Source: JAUVKT01 sp942491535 | Lineage (GTDB): Bacteria > Bacteroidota > Bacteroidia > Bacteroidales > VadinHA17 | Reading direction: 5' to 3' | Length of the DNA stretch: 64,000 nucleotides | Assembly: GCA_942491535.1 (NCBI GenBank) | Contig: CALOBV010000006.1 | Span: 248,001 to 312,000, forward strand | Shown here: positions 7,781-16,769 of the stretch, in pieces | Numbering within the stretch: position 1 is the stretch's first letter | Layout of the letters: every line of letters starts with the position of its first letter | The notes under the pieces: generated by a model | Told to the model about the DNA's origin: nothing | Databases searched by the model: none | Seen by the model: the letters and a program-made list of their open reading frames with translations, nothing else | Made by a program: the position numbers and the translations under genes

Positions 7781-9091
7781 TTAGAGTTCATTATTTTCAT
7801 CAGCTTCTTCCATATCCGATATTGAAATTAGCGGAGCTATTTTAGAAACTAGCATCAGGAAGATCCCAAAGACTGCCACACCGGCAGCAGTAAGGGCCCA
7901 TTCCACCCAGGTGGGTGCATACTTAAAGAACTCCATCCTGTCGTCCTGAATTGGCAGGAAAGGGGTTTCTAGTGTGGGAACAATAATAATATAACGGTTT
8001 ATCCATAAACCCAGTAGTGCAATAACGGCTGCCAGGACAATATTCCTGATAGTACGGAATCGTTTGAATGCTACAATAATCATTGGAACAAGAATACCCA
8101 CATAGTTTGCAAGGATAAACAGGAAGTAGTAATCCTCAAACAATTTATCAATAAGGATTTTATCCATTTTAACAGAGCCGTACCATTTTGTTAGATAGTC
8201 GCTAAAGGTAAAATAGCCGTAGAAGGCTGCTATAATGCCAAGGATATAACCAACATTAATAAAGTGTTTTAGAGTTATATACTTTTCAAGCTTATAGATC
8301 TTCCTGAAGATTTGCATAAGAACAATCAGAAGACCTGCACCTGAGAATACAGCAGCTATTACAAAATAAGGCCCAAAGATTGTACTGTGCCATCCGGGTT
8401 GCAGTGTTACTCCAAAAATCCATGCAAGAACAGAATATACAATAATTGCAATTGCAATAATCATTGCAGCCATAATGTCTTTGGCTCTTTTCAGAATCAT
8501 ATACTGCTTTTCTGTTCCCTGGTAACCAATTGCCAGCCAACGAAAAAGTTTTCTTTTCCACTCCTTCATTTTAACATCTTTGGAGTCTCTCAGAATTGCA
8601 AAATCCTCAATGAAAGAAAGGTATAGAAAGAGAAATGCACCAACGAGGTCGGTAATAATGGCAACAACGTCCCATGTTATAGGCGACTGGATCCTGGGAT
8701 GTGTAAATAGTATATATAACCTGTCGAGTCTTCCGATACAGAAGAATATAAAGAAAGGTCCTATACACAGGGCTATCACAGTTATAAGCTCTGCAAATCT
8801 AAGTACAGGTGCTCTCCATTTTGCTCTGAACAAATGAAGGGCTCCTGAGATTAATGCACCTGCATAACTGAGACCCATAAAGAAAATGAAATTCACAATA
8901 TACAAGCCCCAGACTACATTATCTCTCATCCCCGTCACTTCGTGACCTTTATCAATCTGAAGAACCAGTGCATAGATTCCGATTGCAAACACAATTACAA
9001 GAAATCCAAATATTATATACCATCTTTTAGAGGTACCCTCAATTTCGGATGTCAAATCCCGCATGAGGCTTTTATTATTTATTTCCATCAT
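7781..9091 (-). CDS. nrfD: NrfD/PsrC-family quinol-interacting membrane subunit
   Basis: This 436-aa protein has about ten hydrophobic helices and no cysteine cluster or heme motif, as in NrfD/PsrC/DmsC/ActC-type subunits that exchange electrons with (mena)quinone. The segment NVVWGLYIVNFIFFMGLSYAG matches the family's conserved second helix. It lies directly downstream of the four-cluster ferredoxin subunit (12-base gap), the usual FeS-NrfD pairing. The longer C-terminal half resembles the ActC/DsrP/HmeB branch more than short NrfD. The direction of electron flow cannot be read from sequence. Confidence 0.9.
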   Translation of the reverse strand: MMEINNKSLMRDLTSEIEGTSKRWYIIFGFLVIVFAIGIYALVLQIDKGHEVTGMRDNVVWGLYIVNFIFFMGLSYAGALISGALHLFRAKWRAPVLRFAELITVIALCIGPFFIFFCIGRLDRLYILFTHPRIQSPITWDVVAIITDLVGAFLFLYLSFIEDFAILRDSKDVKMKEWKRKLFRWLAIGYQGTEKQYMILKRAKDIMAAMIIAIAIIVYSVLAWIFGVTLQPGWHSTIFGPYFVIAAVFSGAGLLIVLMQIFRKIYKLEKYITLKHFINVGYILGIIAAFYGYFTFSDYLTKWYGSVKMDKILIDKLFEDYYFLFILANYVGILVPMIIVAFKRFRTIRNIVLAAVIALLGLWINRYIIIVPTLETPFLPIQDDRMEFFKYAPTWVEWALTAAGVAVFGIFLMLVSKIAPLISISDMEEADENNEL

Positions 9092-9103
9092 AATAGCCTG
9101 TTT

Positions 9104-10067
9104 TTATTTTTTTGCTTCGCGGGGTCCGGCATTCTTATACCTTACCTTGATTGATTCATCCAATGCATCCATTCCGTCCTGATATGGGAATAGCCTGTCA
9201 GTTGGAGGCAGATAATATACGCTCGGATGAGTTCCAAGCGACTCCAGATACCTGTATCCATGCTTCTGTTCCATAGCCTTTGAGAAGCGAATAGTTTCAA
9301 CACCGTTTGTAACAGTATCTTCAACGAGATCTCCGAAATATAATGCACCCATCGGGCACGCGCTTACACATCGTGGTAACTGATTGTCTCTCAGTTTGTC
9401 TGCACAGAAAACGCATTTACCAACGGTTCCTTCAACAGGAGGAGTATTAAGCTCAGGATCATAAACATGATCTTCAGGTACTTCAACTCCCGGGTCTCCC
9501 CAGTTAAATACCCTGGCAGAATAAGGACATCCTGTCATACAGAATTTACACCCTATACAACGCTTGCTATCGACAAGCACAATCCCATCATCCCTCTTAT
9601 AAGTCGCACCAACAGGGCAAACACTAACGCAGAGAGGATTGTCGCAATGGAAAGCAGGGTCGTGGTAACCAGTAAGGTGATGTATGCTCTGAATCCTGAA
9701 TTGAATATAGTTTAATCCACTCATGATCCTTCGCAAGCATATGCCCTTCCTGGCATGCATCAACGCATTTCCTTGCATTTGCACATTTTGCCAGGTCTAT
9801 TACCATCACAAATTTTCTGTTTGGCAAACCTTCGCGTGCAATTTCGCGTAATTTCTCAGTGTCTGGTTTTACGGTAGACAAGGCTTCCTGGTCGACCTCG
9901 ACGAGGGTGCCATCTGTGGTAAGAACCCTCACTTTTTTACCGGGCGAAGCAATTGCAGTATTACCGGCCAGCATTCCTGCTCCAGCCAGCGATGCAGCTC
10001 CTACTCCGACACCGAAACTCTTAAGGAATTTCCTCCTGGAATTTTCAGGTTTCTCGTTTTTGTTCAT
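9104..10067 (-). pseudogene. Tat-exported 4x[4Fe-4S] ferredoxin-type subunit (HybA/DsrO-like), frameshifted in this sequence
   Basis: Two frames (10067-9624 and 9784-9104) together give one protein of about 320 aa. Dropping one base near 9649-9653 joins PYWLPRPCF to HCDNPLCVSVCPVGA, the expected family text. The N-terminus has a twin-arginine signal (SRRKFLKSFGVGVGAASLAG). Cluster motifs are KCANARKCVDAC (the second cysteine of the usual CxxCxxC is Ala), CDNPLCVSVCP, RCIGCKFCMTGCP and KCVFC...RCVSACP. It should pass electrons between the quinone-reactive NrfD and the heme subunits. It sits between cytochrome b and NrfD in a tight operon. Either a sequence error or a real lesion is possible. 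Confidence 0.85.
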
Positions 10068-10089
10068 AGGCTTGATTAATAGTTAATAA

Positions 10090-10719
10090 TTAATCATGCT
10101 CCTCATGGTAACCGTTTATCATGCTTTTGAAGAGAGTACCCGGTTTATCTCCAAGAGTGCACGTGTATATATGTATAGCTAAAAAGACTGATAGAAAAAA
10201 TCCAACTGAAATATGTAAGATATCGGTTAATAATAATCCACTAACGCCTAAAAACTGCTTGATTAGTATCTCCGGGAAAAGAAGTCCAAGGCCTGAAATA
10301 ATAAGCAAGGGCATTCCAAGGTACATTACAAGCACATAAAATAGTTTTTGCAGGGGATTGAACTTAGAATCTTCCGTAACAGGAAAAGGATGCTTTGCAC
10401 CTTTTTTAAACATTCCGAATGCATAATACTTCGCCTGTGTAATAAGATCCTTAAAAAAGTTCTCCTTCTTTATCTTATAGTGCTTACTGTTTACACCCAT
10501 CCAGTTACCCAGCAGAAAAATGACGTAATTACCCATAAGGATAACAGCCATTGTATTATGCCATGCAATAGCATGATTAAAACTAATTAATGATGCTTCA
10601 CCTCCTCTGCCTGCAAATTGTATTGCGATTCCTGTAGCAATAAGAATTAGAAATAGCACTGCATTAATAATATGCCATATTCTTATCCAGACCGGGTATA
10701 GAAATAGTTTTTTTGCCAT
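10090..10719 (-). CDS. Membrane cytochrome b (FdnI/PhsC/Ni-Fe hydrogenase cytochrome b type)
   Basis: This 209-aa protein has four to five helices and well-placed histidines for b hemes: WIRIWHIINAVLF near the N-terminus, FNHAIAWHNTMAV, TDILHISVGFFLS and LAIHIYTC. This matches the di-heme cytochrome b561/FdnI-like family that links periplasmic electron carriers to the quinone pool. One base separates it from the 7-heme cytochrome upstream, and the FeS subunit follows 22 bases later. The operon therefore has two potential quinone sites (cytochrome b and NrfD). Confidence 0.88.
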   Translation of the reverse strand: MAKKLFLYPVWIRIWHIINAVLFLILIATGIAIQFAGRGGEASLISFNHAIAWHNTMAVILMGNYVIFLLGNWMGVNSKHYKIKKENFFKDLITQAKYYAFGMFKKGAKHPFPVTEDSKFNPLQKLFYVLVMYLGMPLLIISGLGLLFPEILIKQFLGVSGLLLTDILHISVGFFLSVFLAIHIYTCTLGDKPGTLFKSMINGYHEEHD

Positions 10720-10720
10720 G

Positions 10721-11704
10721 TTAAACTTTCTTTATTATTCTTATTATTATATGTAAACCTACAACTGCAATTACTCCAGCAAAAATTATGAAACTAAGCC
10801 ATCCAAGTATTTTGTTAGGATTAGCCCCAATAACGTATGACTGGTTTAGGATAACTGCATTCATATAACCACCATCTGATCTGAATTCCTTACTCTGATA
10901 TTTATACAGGGTTGTTAATAATCTTGAATCTGCTGAATGACACTCAGTACATTTTCTGACAGCCTGCTCCTTTGGAAGAATCTTATGAGCAACAAGCATA
11001 TCTTCATTTACCTCTGTATGGCACTCAATGCATCTTACATTTGCAAAGTGAAGCGACTCATTAGGCAGCCATTCGTGGTTAGTAACGTAATTTACCTCGG
11101 CATTATCTGTAAGCAGCTGGTAGTTACTAAAATTTCCATGACACTCCAGGCAGATATTATTATCATAAAGTATTGTTGCCTCCAGGTTCTCAGTATTACG
11201 AATATTTATTTCATAGCTATGAGGGTTATGGCATTTCCAGCAGGAGAAACCTTCAAGTTCAGCATGTGTGCTTACCTGGTATTCAACATCAATATTCTCG
11301 AACTGATAATGGGCATAAGCTTCATCATAGGCATGACAATCGTTACAGGAAAAATGATCTTCCAGCCTTTCAGAGATATTATGCGGGAAATTATTAAACT
11401 CGTAGGAGTGGCAGTCTGTACAGGCAAAACTCCAATGGTTTCCCTGGTAGTACTCATCTCTGTCAATCAAATAATCCTGGCACATATGCCTCTTTTGGGT
11501 TACCCCCAACACTGTATCCCTGAGTTCATAGATTTTTTCCCCATGGCAGACAAGGCAGGCTTCGTTGTCCTGGGCAAAGATGTTATTCGCAATGCCTTTT
11601 TCAACAACAACATGTTCCTCCGGATCCTGCATTACCGGGCTATTGTCGACCGTTAAAAAGTTAACGGTGAATATTACAGGTATTAATGCTAACAATATCT
11701 TCAT
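10721..11704 (-). CDS. Seven-heme membrane-anchored c-type cytochrome
   Basis: This 327-aa protein has an N-terminal signal (MKILLALIPVIFTVNFLTV), seven CXXCH sites (CLVCH, CTDCH, CNDCH, CWKCH, CLECH, CIECH, CTECH) and one C-terminal helix (LGWLSFIIFAGVIAVVGLHIIIRI) anchoring it on the periplasmic face. Motif density resembles cytochrome c3/NapC-NrfH-like electron carriers, not a catalytic reductase such as NrfA. The next gene is cytochrome b, one base away, so the pair probably moves electrons between quinone and periplasm. Long stretches of antisense ORF in this region are shadows. Confidence 0.88.
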   Translation of the reverse strand: MKILLALIPVIFTVNFLTVDNSPVMQDPEEHVVVEKGIANNIFAQDNEACLVCHGEKIYELRDTVLGVTQKRHMCQDYLIDRDEYYQGNHWSFACTDCHSYEFNNFPHNISERLEDHFSCNDCHAYDEAYAHYQFENIDVEYQVSTHAELEGFSCWKCHNPHSYEINIRNTENLEATILYDNNICLECHGNFSNYQLLTDNAEVNYVTNHEWLPNESLHFANVRCIECHTEVNEDMLVAHKILPKEQAVRKCTECHSADSRLLTTLYKYQSKEFRSDGGYMNAVILNQSYVIGANPNKILGWLSFIIFAGVIAVVGLHIIIRIIKKV

Positions 11705-11723
11705 TGATTGCTTTTTATACTAT

Positions 11724-12587
11724 TTAAAACCTTACAGTAACATTTAATCCAACCAGGAATTCTCCCTCTGTAAAATCATTCTTGTTATAAACGAAATTCC
11801 TCTGTCCTACTATTCCTTTATAGTTGGCAAAGAAGAGTTGAAAGGCGTGAGTAGGCGTTCCTTTTTCCCATCCAATAGCCAGCTGGGGCTTAGTCTCAGC
11901 GAAATTATCTTCACCATCGCCATCTACATCAACATCAGGAGGAGTAAATAAATGATCGTACTCAAAGATTATTGAATGCTGTGAAGAACCAATTGTATAT
12001 TTTCCTCCGGCATGCAAGGCAAAATTTATATTTTCATATCCATTCTCGACAGAGTTAAACCATATAAAAGTAGGTGCAAGCTGCATTGAGAATGACTCTG
12101 AAAATTTCCTGGCTACAATAACCTGGTTGAAATATGCTAACTTATGAGTAATCTTAAATTCTTCGGGTGGACCAAAAAATTCATCTGCCCTTGCCTCTAC
12201 TCCAATATTTCCATAATAAGTTAGGGAGACAGGCATTGATCCCGACTCTGTTTGCTGAAGAATAGCATACTTGGCAGCAAAATCCCAGTAGCTGTTATCC
12301 TTTGTAACTCCGGCAGCGAGCATTAACTTATCTGTAATACCATAGTTAATACCAAGCCTGATATTAGCTGGCGAATAGATGCCGAATAAGGTTTTCGATC
12401 CGTTAGTAATCTTATCAAAGCGGTGATGAATCTCAAACTCCATCATTCCCTTATAAGGAGTCATAACTGTCTGATTATCCACCAGGATGCTGGTCTCGAA
12501 GGTCATGTAAACAGGAGTATTTTCCTCCTGAGCAAAAATTGGCAAGGTCAACATTGCCAATAACATAAGTGATAATATCTTTTTCAT
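11724..12587 (-). CDS. DUF5777-family outer-membrane beta-barrel protein
   Basis: This 287-aa protein has a signal peptide (MKKILSLMLLAMLTLPIFAQ), a body of alternating hydrophobic/polar strands and an aromatic C-terminal end (FLVGLNVTVRF) typical of outer-membrane barrels. The blocks ILVDNQTVMTPYKG, MEFEIHHRFDKI and FGIYSPANIRLGINYG fit the DUF5777 family as I know it. It lies between a heme lipoprotein and the 7-heme cytochrome in one operon. That position makes a role as an electron-conduit porin or substrate channel plausible, but this is inference. Confidence 0.8.
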   Translation of the reverse strand: MKKILSLMLLAMLTLPIFAQEENTPVYMTFETSILVDNQTVMTPYKGMMEFEIHHRFDKITNGSKTLFGIYSPANIRLGINYGITDKLMLAAGVTKDNSYWDFAAKYAILQQTESGSMPVSLTYYGNIGVEARADEFFGPPEEFKITHKLAYFNQVIVARKFSESFSMQLAPTFIWFNSVENGYENINFALHAGGKYTIGSSQHSIIFEYDHLFTPPDVDVDGDGEDNFAETKPQLAIGWEKGTPTHAFQLFFANYKGIVGQRNFVYNKNDFTEGEFLVGLNVTVRF

Positions 12588-12617
12588 ATTTTAATAATTA
12601 ATAGGTTCGGTTAGTTA

Positions 12618-13004
12618 TTATTGTTGTAGAGAAATCCAATCAAGAAGAGTAAAAAGATCCAGGTAATTCCAGGTACCGCCATGTGCTGGATCGATTATCT
12701 GAAGCACCACTACACTATTCTCTGGATCACTCGCATTGATATACGACGATAACGCACTCTCCGATTCAGAAGAGATCAGTTTCGGAGGAATTACATCGTG
12801 ACACGAAGTAGAAGTACACCCGTTATTCTCAAATAAAGGTGCAACATGAGTGTCGTAAACAATTGGTCTTGGTCTGACCGGGTTCGGACTCTCGTTTACA
12901 TCATAGTCCCATTTTGGTGGGTCCCACTGATGTTTCTCGCAGGCCATTAGGCCCAGAAAAAACACCATGATAACACCAACGACTATATAAAATTTATTTC
13001 TCAT
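12618..13004 (-). CDS. Small cytochrome-like lipoprotein with CX4CH motif
   Basis: This 128-aa protein has lipobox LGLMAC followed by a proline-rich linker (NESPNPVRPRPIVYD) and a short domain with CTSTSCHD, a CX4CH variant heme site like those of some planctomycete-type or DUF-containing c cytochromes. The text VAPLFENNGC is typical of such domains (VxPxFxxxC). It is the first gene of the seven-gene minus-strand operon and directly follows two FNR-like palindromes. It probably carries one c heme on an outer membrane. Heme attachment through CX4CH is an inference. Confidence 0.7.
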   Translation of the reverse strand: MRNKFYIVVGVIMVFFLGLMACEKHQWDPPKWDYDVNESPNPVRPRPIVYDTHVAPLFENNGCTSTSCHDVIPPKLISSESESALSSYINASDPENSVVVLQIIDPAHGGTWNYLDLFTLLDWISLQQ

Positions 13005-13068
13005 ACTTATGATATTATAGATTTAAAAAACTTTGAATTTTCAACTGTTAAATATATATCAATAAAAA

Positions 13069-13076
13069 AAAATGTA
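13069..13076 (-). promoter_or_regulatory. Candidate -7 element of the cytochrome operon
   Basis: TACATTTT on the minus strand matches TAnnTTTG at 7 of 8 positions. No TTTG -33 element is at the right distance, as might be expected for an activator-dependent promoter. The FNR-like boxes would be centred about 55 and 77 bases upstream of the predicted start. Confidence 0.35.
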
Positions 13077-13111
13077 TATGCAATTCATAAGATTCGATGG
13101 CATGATTTCCA

Positions 13112-13125
13112 TTGATCTTTATCTT
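13112..13125. promoter_or_regulatory. FNR-like half-conserved palindrome (proximal)
   Basis: TTGATCTTTATCTT matches TTGAT-N4-ATCAA at 8 of 10 arm positions, with the left arm perfect. Its centre lies 22 bases (two helical turns) from the next palindrome at 13134, consistent with a tandem operator for the cytochrome operon. Confidence 0.45.
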
Positions 13126-13133
13126 AAAAAAAA

Positions 13134-13147
13134 ATGACCTATGTCAA
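13134..13147. promoter_or_regulatory. FNR/Crp-like palindrome (distal)
   Basis: ATGACCTATGTCAA has inverted arms TGAC/GTCA around a 4-base centre and matches TTGAC-N4-GTCAA at 9 of 10. It lies about 130 bases upstream of the first gene of the cytochrome operon. It shares its GTCAA arm with the site at 5240-5253. Confidence 0.5.
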
Positions 13148-13301
13148 TATTAGCAATTTACGAAATATTGCCGAGATGAAACTGCCGATATATATGATCG
13201 ACAATATTTTAGAAAACACTGGCTTTGGGAACAGACAAATTTACAATAGCTATTTCACCGATAGTTGAATTCAACAATGTCTGATAATTTATTTATTATA
13301 C

Positions 13302-14105
13302 TTATTTACTATAGTATTTCATTGCCTCCGGCAGGAAAGTTTTCATTTCAGATATTCTTGTTGCATCTGAGGGATGAGTACTTAAAAACTCGGGGGGATT
13401 GGATCCGGAACTGGCTGACATCCTTTCCCAGAATTCAATTGCAGCTTCAGGATTATATCCGGCCATAGCCATGAAAATAAGTCCAAGCTTATCTGCTTCC
13501 TTCTCATGTTCTCTTGAGAAAGGAAGTATTGCACCAAATTGGGCTCCCAGTCCATAAGCACTATTAAAGATAGTTCTTGTTTCTTCGGGTTTACTTCCAA
13601 GGGCTTCGTTAAGAGCAATTCCTCCCAGTTGCACAACCATCTGATGACTCATTCTCTCATTACCATGCCTTGCAACTATATGAGCTACCTCATGCCCAAC
13701 AACAACAGCCAGTCCGTCAGGAGTTTTTGTGAATGGCAGTATTCCCTCATAGATAGCTACTTTTCCTCCTGGCATAGCCCATGCATTAGGGGTATCGTCT
13801 GCAAAAAGAGTAAATTCCCACTCATATCCACTTAAACGTGAAGCCAAATTATTGTCAGAAAAATATTTATTCACAGCTGATGAGATATTCTGTCCAACTG
13901 TTGAAACCATTTCACTTGAGTTTATATTTGAAGAGACAGTGGCATCTTTCTTATATTCACTGTAAGAACTGAAACCCATTGCAATCATTTCAGTTTCAGG
14001 AATCAAATTAACCTGTTTCCTTCCTGTTATAGGGACAGTAGAACAAGCAGTTAGAAGCAGCATAGCTCCTATAAACAAAACATTACTAAAACTGGCATTT
14101 ATCAT
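13302..14105 (-). CDS. M48-family zinc metallopeptidase lipoprotein
   Basis: This 267-aa lipoprotein (LLLTACSTVPITGRKQ) has the zinc motif HEVAH (GHEVAHIVARHGNERMSHQ) and a downstream third zinc ligand in SREHEKEADKLGL. This fits the LoiP/YcaL/YfgC-like group of envelope proteases that help quality control of outer-membrane proteins. TPDGLAVVVGHE and the ending STHPSDATRISEM are family hallmarks. It lies 57 bases downstream of the acyl-CoA dehydrogenase gene on the same strand, and I see no strong terminator between them. Confidence 0.92.
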   Translation of the reverse strand: MINASFSNVLFIGAMLLLTACSTVPITGRKQVNLIPETEMIAMGFSSYSEYKKDATVSSNINSSEMVSTVGQNISSAVNKYFSDNNLASRLSGYEWEFTLFADDTPNAWAMPGGKVAIYEGILPFTKTPDGLAVVVGHEVAHIVARHGNERMSHQMVVQLGGIALNEALGSKPEETRTIFNSAYGLGAQFGAILPFSREHEKEADKLGLIFMAMAGYNPEAAIEFWERMSASSGSNPPEFLSTHPSDATRISEMKTFLPEAMKYYSK

Positions 14106-14161
14106 ATCAAAGGTTTTTAAAAATCAAATGAGAAAGTTTTATCCTGTGCACAAATATTATC

Positions 14162-15940
14162 CTAGAACTTATAGCTGTTGTCTTCTATTAACTTATCTGC
14201 CAGTCTGCGCCTGGCATCTTTAATATTTACCGGTGCCACAACTGTCAGATCATCAACCCTGGTCAGGTAAAGTTCTATATTTTTAGTTTCCGTCAGCGAA
14301 TTAAATGCATCTTTAGCAGCCTTATTAATCTTTGCTGCGGCGTCATAAACATAAACATCGAGGATGTCTTTATAAAGATCTGCAGATCCCTTTATCTGCT
14401 CAATCTTCTTGACCCTGAGAGCCATTGATTCTGCGACATAAATCTCCATCATTATATTTGAGATATTAAACAATATCTCCTGCTCATGAACCAGTTTCTT
14501 GCCAAATTCAGCTGAAGCTGCATTAATAGCAAGAAGAGCTATCTTTTTAAAGTTCCTGAGGTAACTTATTTTTTGATCAAAGAAATCACCACTAGCTGCT
14601 TTCTCAGCCTTTAATGAGTCTAAATCAGCTGCCAGCTTTTCTGCTTTCCCAAAGAGATCGAAATCTCCTTTCATTGCGCGCTTCATTGCTGTGTCAACAA
14701 TCAGTAACCTGTTGATCTCATTTGTGCCCTCGAATATTCTGTTAATACGTGAGTCCCTGTATCCGCGCTCAACATCCATCTCGGCTGAGTATCCCATTCC
14801 TCCATGGATCTGAACTGCTTCATCGGCAACATAATCGAGCATCTCTGAACCATATACCTTAAGCAGGGCTGCTTCAACTGCGTAATGAGCAATTGCATCA
14901 ATAGCTGCACGTCCGAGATCACAGCCTTCGGTCTTATATTTATCCATAAGATCATCAATATCCTTACTTACCCTGTAAGTAGCTGATTCTGCGGCAAATG
15001 TTCTAATAAGCTGATCGGCAAGCTTAAATTTAATAGCACCGAAATTCGCAATCTGGGTTCCAAACTGCTTTCGCTCATTGGCATATTGAACTGAGTCGAT
15101 AATTGCCTTTTTGGCAGCTCCAAGAACATTTGCTCCAAGCTTGAGCCTGCCCATATGCAATATACTCAGAGCAATACGGAAACCTTCACCCCTCTTACCT
15201 ATCATATTTTCGACCGGCACCTTTACATCATTATAATAGATCTGTGCAGTCGATGACCCTTTAATACCCATCTTGTGTTCATCAGGACCCACCACAACTC
15301 CTTCTGTTTCTCTCTCAACTATAAAGGCACTCAATACCCGGTCGTTATCAACCTTCGCAAAAACTATCTGTATATCCGCAAACCCCGCATTAGTGATCCA
15401 CATTTTCTGACCATTCAGGATATAGTATTTTTCATCCTCCGACAGGGTAGCATTGGTTTTACCAGAGTTGGCATCACTTCCGGCTCCGGGCTCTGTTAAG
15501 CAGTATGCGCCAATAAGTTCGCCGGTTGCCAGTTTGGTGACATATTTCTCTCTTTGCTCATAGGAACCGAAATACATAATTGGCAGTGTCCCTATTCCGC
15601 AGTGTGCCATAAAAGCTACTGAGAATGAGTGAGCTGCACCAATTCTTTCGGCAGCCAGCATCTGGGTTACAAAAGACTGACCAAAACCTCCAAAATCTTC
15701 AGGTACTGATATTCCCATTAAGCCAAGCTCACCTGAACTCTTAAGTTTCTTAAGCATCAACTCACGATCTCCAAGGTCGAGATTGTCCATATCCGGATAT
15801 ACCTCTGTTTCCAGGAAATCCTTGCAGGTTTGAGCTATCATAAGCTGCTCTTCATCATATTCCTCAGGAATAAAGACATCTTTTGGTTCGACTTCGCTTA
15901 CAAGAAATTCTCCACTTTTCAAGACTTTTCTGTTTTCCAT
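14162..15940 (-). CDS. Acyl-CoA dehydrogenase (long form)
   Basis: This 592-aa FAD enzyme should oxidise acyl-CoA to enoyl-CoA and pass electrons to ETF. Family text includes YCLTEPGAGSDANSGKTNA, MWITNAGFADIQIVFAKV, GRLKLGANVLGAAKKA, VQIHGGMGYSAEMDVERGYRD and RIFEGTNEINRLLI. The extra C-terminal domain (about residues 420-592) makes it resemble very-long-chain/FadE-like forms, not the 380-aa short-chain type. It is the last gene of an operon with ETF and its quinone oxidoreductase, which makes a role in fatty- or branched-chain acyl oxidation likely. Chain-length preference cannot be read. Confidence 0.93.
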   Translation of the reverse strand: MENRKVLKSGEFLVSEVEPKDVFIPEEYDEEQLMIAQTCKDFLETEVYPDMDNLDLGDRELMLKKLKSSGELGLMGISVPEDFGGFGQSFVTQMLAAERIGAAHSFSVAFMAHCGIGTLPIMYFGSYEQREKYVTKLATGELIGAYCLTEPGAGSDANSGKTNATLSEDEKYYILNGQKMWITNAGFADIQIVFAKVDNDRVLSAFIVERETEGVVVGPDEHKMGIKGSSTAQIYYNDVKVPVENMIGKRGEGFRIALSILHMGRLKLGANVLGAAKKAIIDSVQYANERKQFGTQIANFGAIKFKLADQLIRTFAAESATYRVSKDIDDLMDKYKTEGCDLGRAAIDAIAHYAVEAALLKVYGSEMLDYVADEAVQIHGGMGYSAEMDVERGYRDSRINRIFEGTNEINRLLIVDTAMKRAMKGDFDLFGKAEKLAADLDSLKAEKAASGDFFDQKISYLRNFKKIALLAINAASAEFGKKLVHEQEILFNISNIMMEIYVAESMALRVKKIEQIKGSADLYKDILDVYVYDAAAKINKAAKDAFNSLTETKNIELYLTRVDDLTVVAPVNIKDARRRLADKLIEDNSYKF

Positions 15941-15966
15941 TGCTATTTTTTATAATGTTTATTTTT

Positions 15967-16761
15967 TTACAATTTCAGAGATTCTGCAATTAGTTCGGCA
16001 ATATCGAAATTCTTTACATCATCTTCCCTGTTTTTATACTTTATTCCATCTGTGATCATAGTCATACAGAAAGGACATGAAGTAGCAATAATTTTTGCCT
16101 TTGTTTCAAGTGCATCCTCTGTACGCTCAATAAATATTTCCTTTTCTCCTTTTTCGGCTTCCTTAAACATCTGTCCCCCACCTGCACCACAACAAAGAGC
16201 CCTGCTCTTATTTCTTTTCATTTCTAATACATTAGATCCAAGGGATTTGAGTATAGAGCGTGGTTCATCATAAATACCATTAGCCCTTCCAAGGTAACAT
16301 GGGTCATGAAATGTTACATCAGTACTGCTGATATTGGTATCATCGAGTTTCAGTTTGCCTCTTTTGATTTGATCATCAAGAAATTGGAGGTAGTTTATTA
16401 CTTCATAATTCCCTCCAAGATCCGGATATTCATTCTTAAAAATATTAAAGCAGTGAGGGCAGATTGTAATTATCTTTTTTACCTCATAAGCCTTAAAGAG
16501 CTCTATGTTTTGCAAAGCCTGCATCTGGTAGAGCATTTCATTGCCTGCACGACGGGCAGGATCTCCTGTACAGGTTTCTTCTTTGCCCAGTACAGCAAAG
16601 TCTGTACCCAGGTAAGTAAGTATTTTTGCAAAAGCCCTGGTAACTTTCTTGTACCTGTCGTCGAAGGCTCCTGCACATCCCACCCAGAATAGATATTCAG
16701 GCCTTTCTCCTCTGGCGAAGCTCTCTGCCATTACAGGTATCTCAACTTTACGGGTTTCCAT
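15967..16761 (-). CDS. CCG-domain iron-sulfur protein (HdrB-like), ETF-linked
   Basis: This 264-aa soluble protein has CCG-type cysteine motifs. The C-terminal half shows HDPCYLGR...LCCGAGGGQMF...TSCPFC, and the N-terminal half shows VGCAGAFDDRY, ETCTGDPARRAGNE and CPHCFN. Such domains bind a noncubane or 4Fe cluster in HdrB, GlcF and LldE. It lies 8 bases after the membrane FeS gene and before the acyl-CoA dehydrogenase, so it is probably the second half of a split ETF:menaquinone oxidoreductase. In many bacteria these two parts are one fused protein. Confidence 0.88.
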   Translation of the reverse strand: METRKVEIPVMAESFARGERPEYLFWVGCAGAFDDRYKKVTRAFAKILTYLGTDFAVLGKEETCTGDPARRAGNEMLYQMQALQNIELFKAYEVKKIITICPHCFNIFKNEYPDLGGNYEVINYLQFLDDQIKRGKLKLDDTNISSTDVTFHDPCYLGRANGIYDEPRSILKSLGSNVLEMKRNKSRALCCGAGGGQMFKEAEKGEKEIFIERTEDALETKAKIIATSCPFCMTMITDGIKYKNREDDVKNFDIAELIAESLKL

Positions 16762-16769
16762 AATAAAGA

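Noticed and set aside
9104..9784. Separate 226-aa ferredoxin gene with its own start
   Set aside because: Its first 45 residues are out-of-frame reading of the preceding FeS frame; the two frames are one gene with a single-base shift.
10937..11656. 239-codon plus-strand ORF
   Set aside because: Entirely antisense to the 7-heme cytochrome gene, whose seven CXXCH motifs prove the coding strand.
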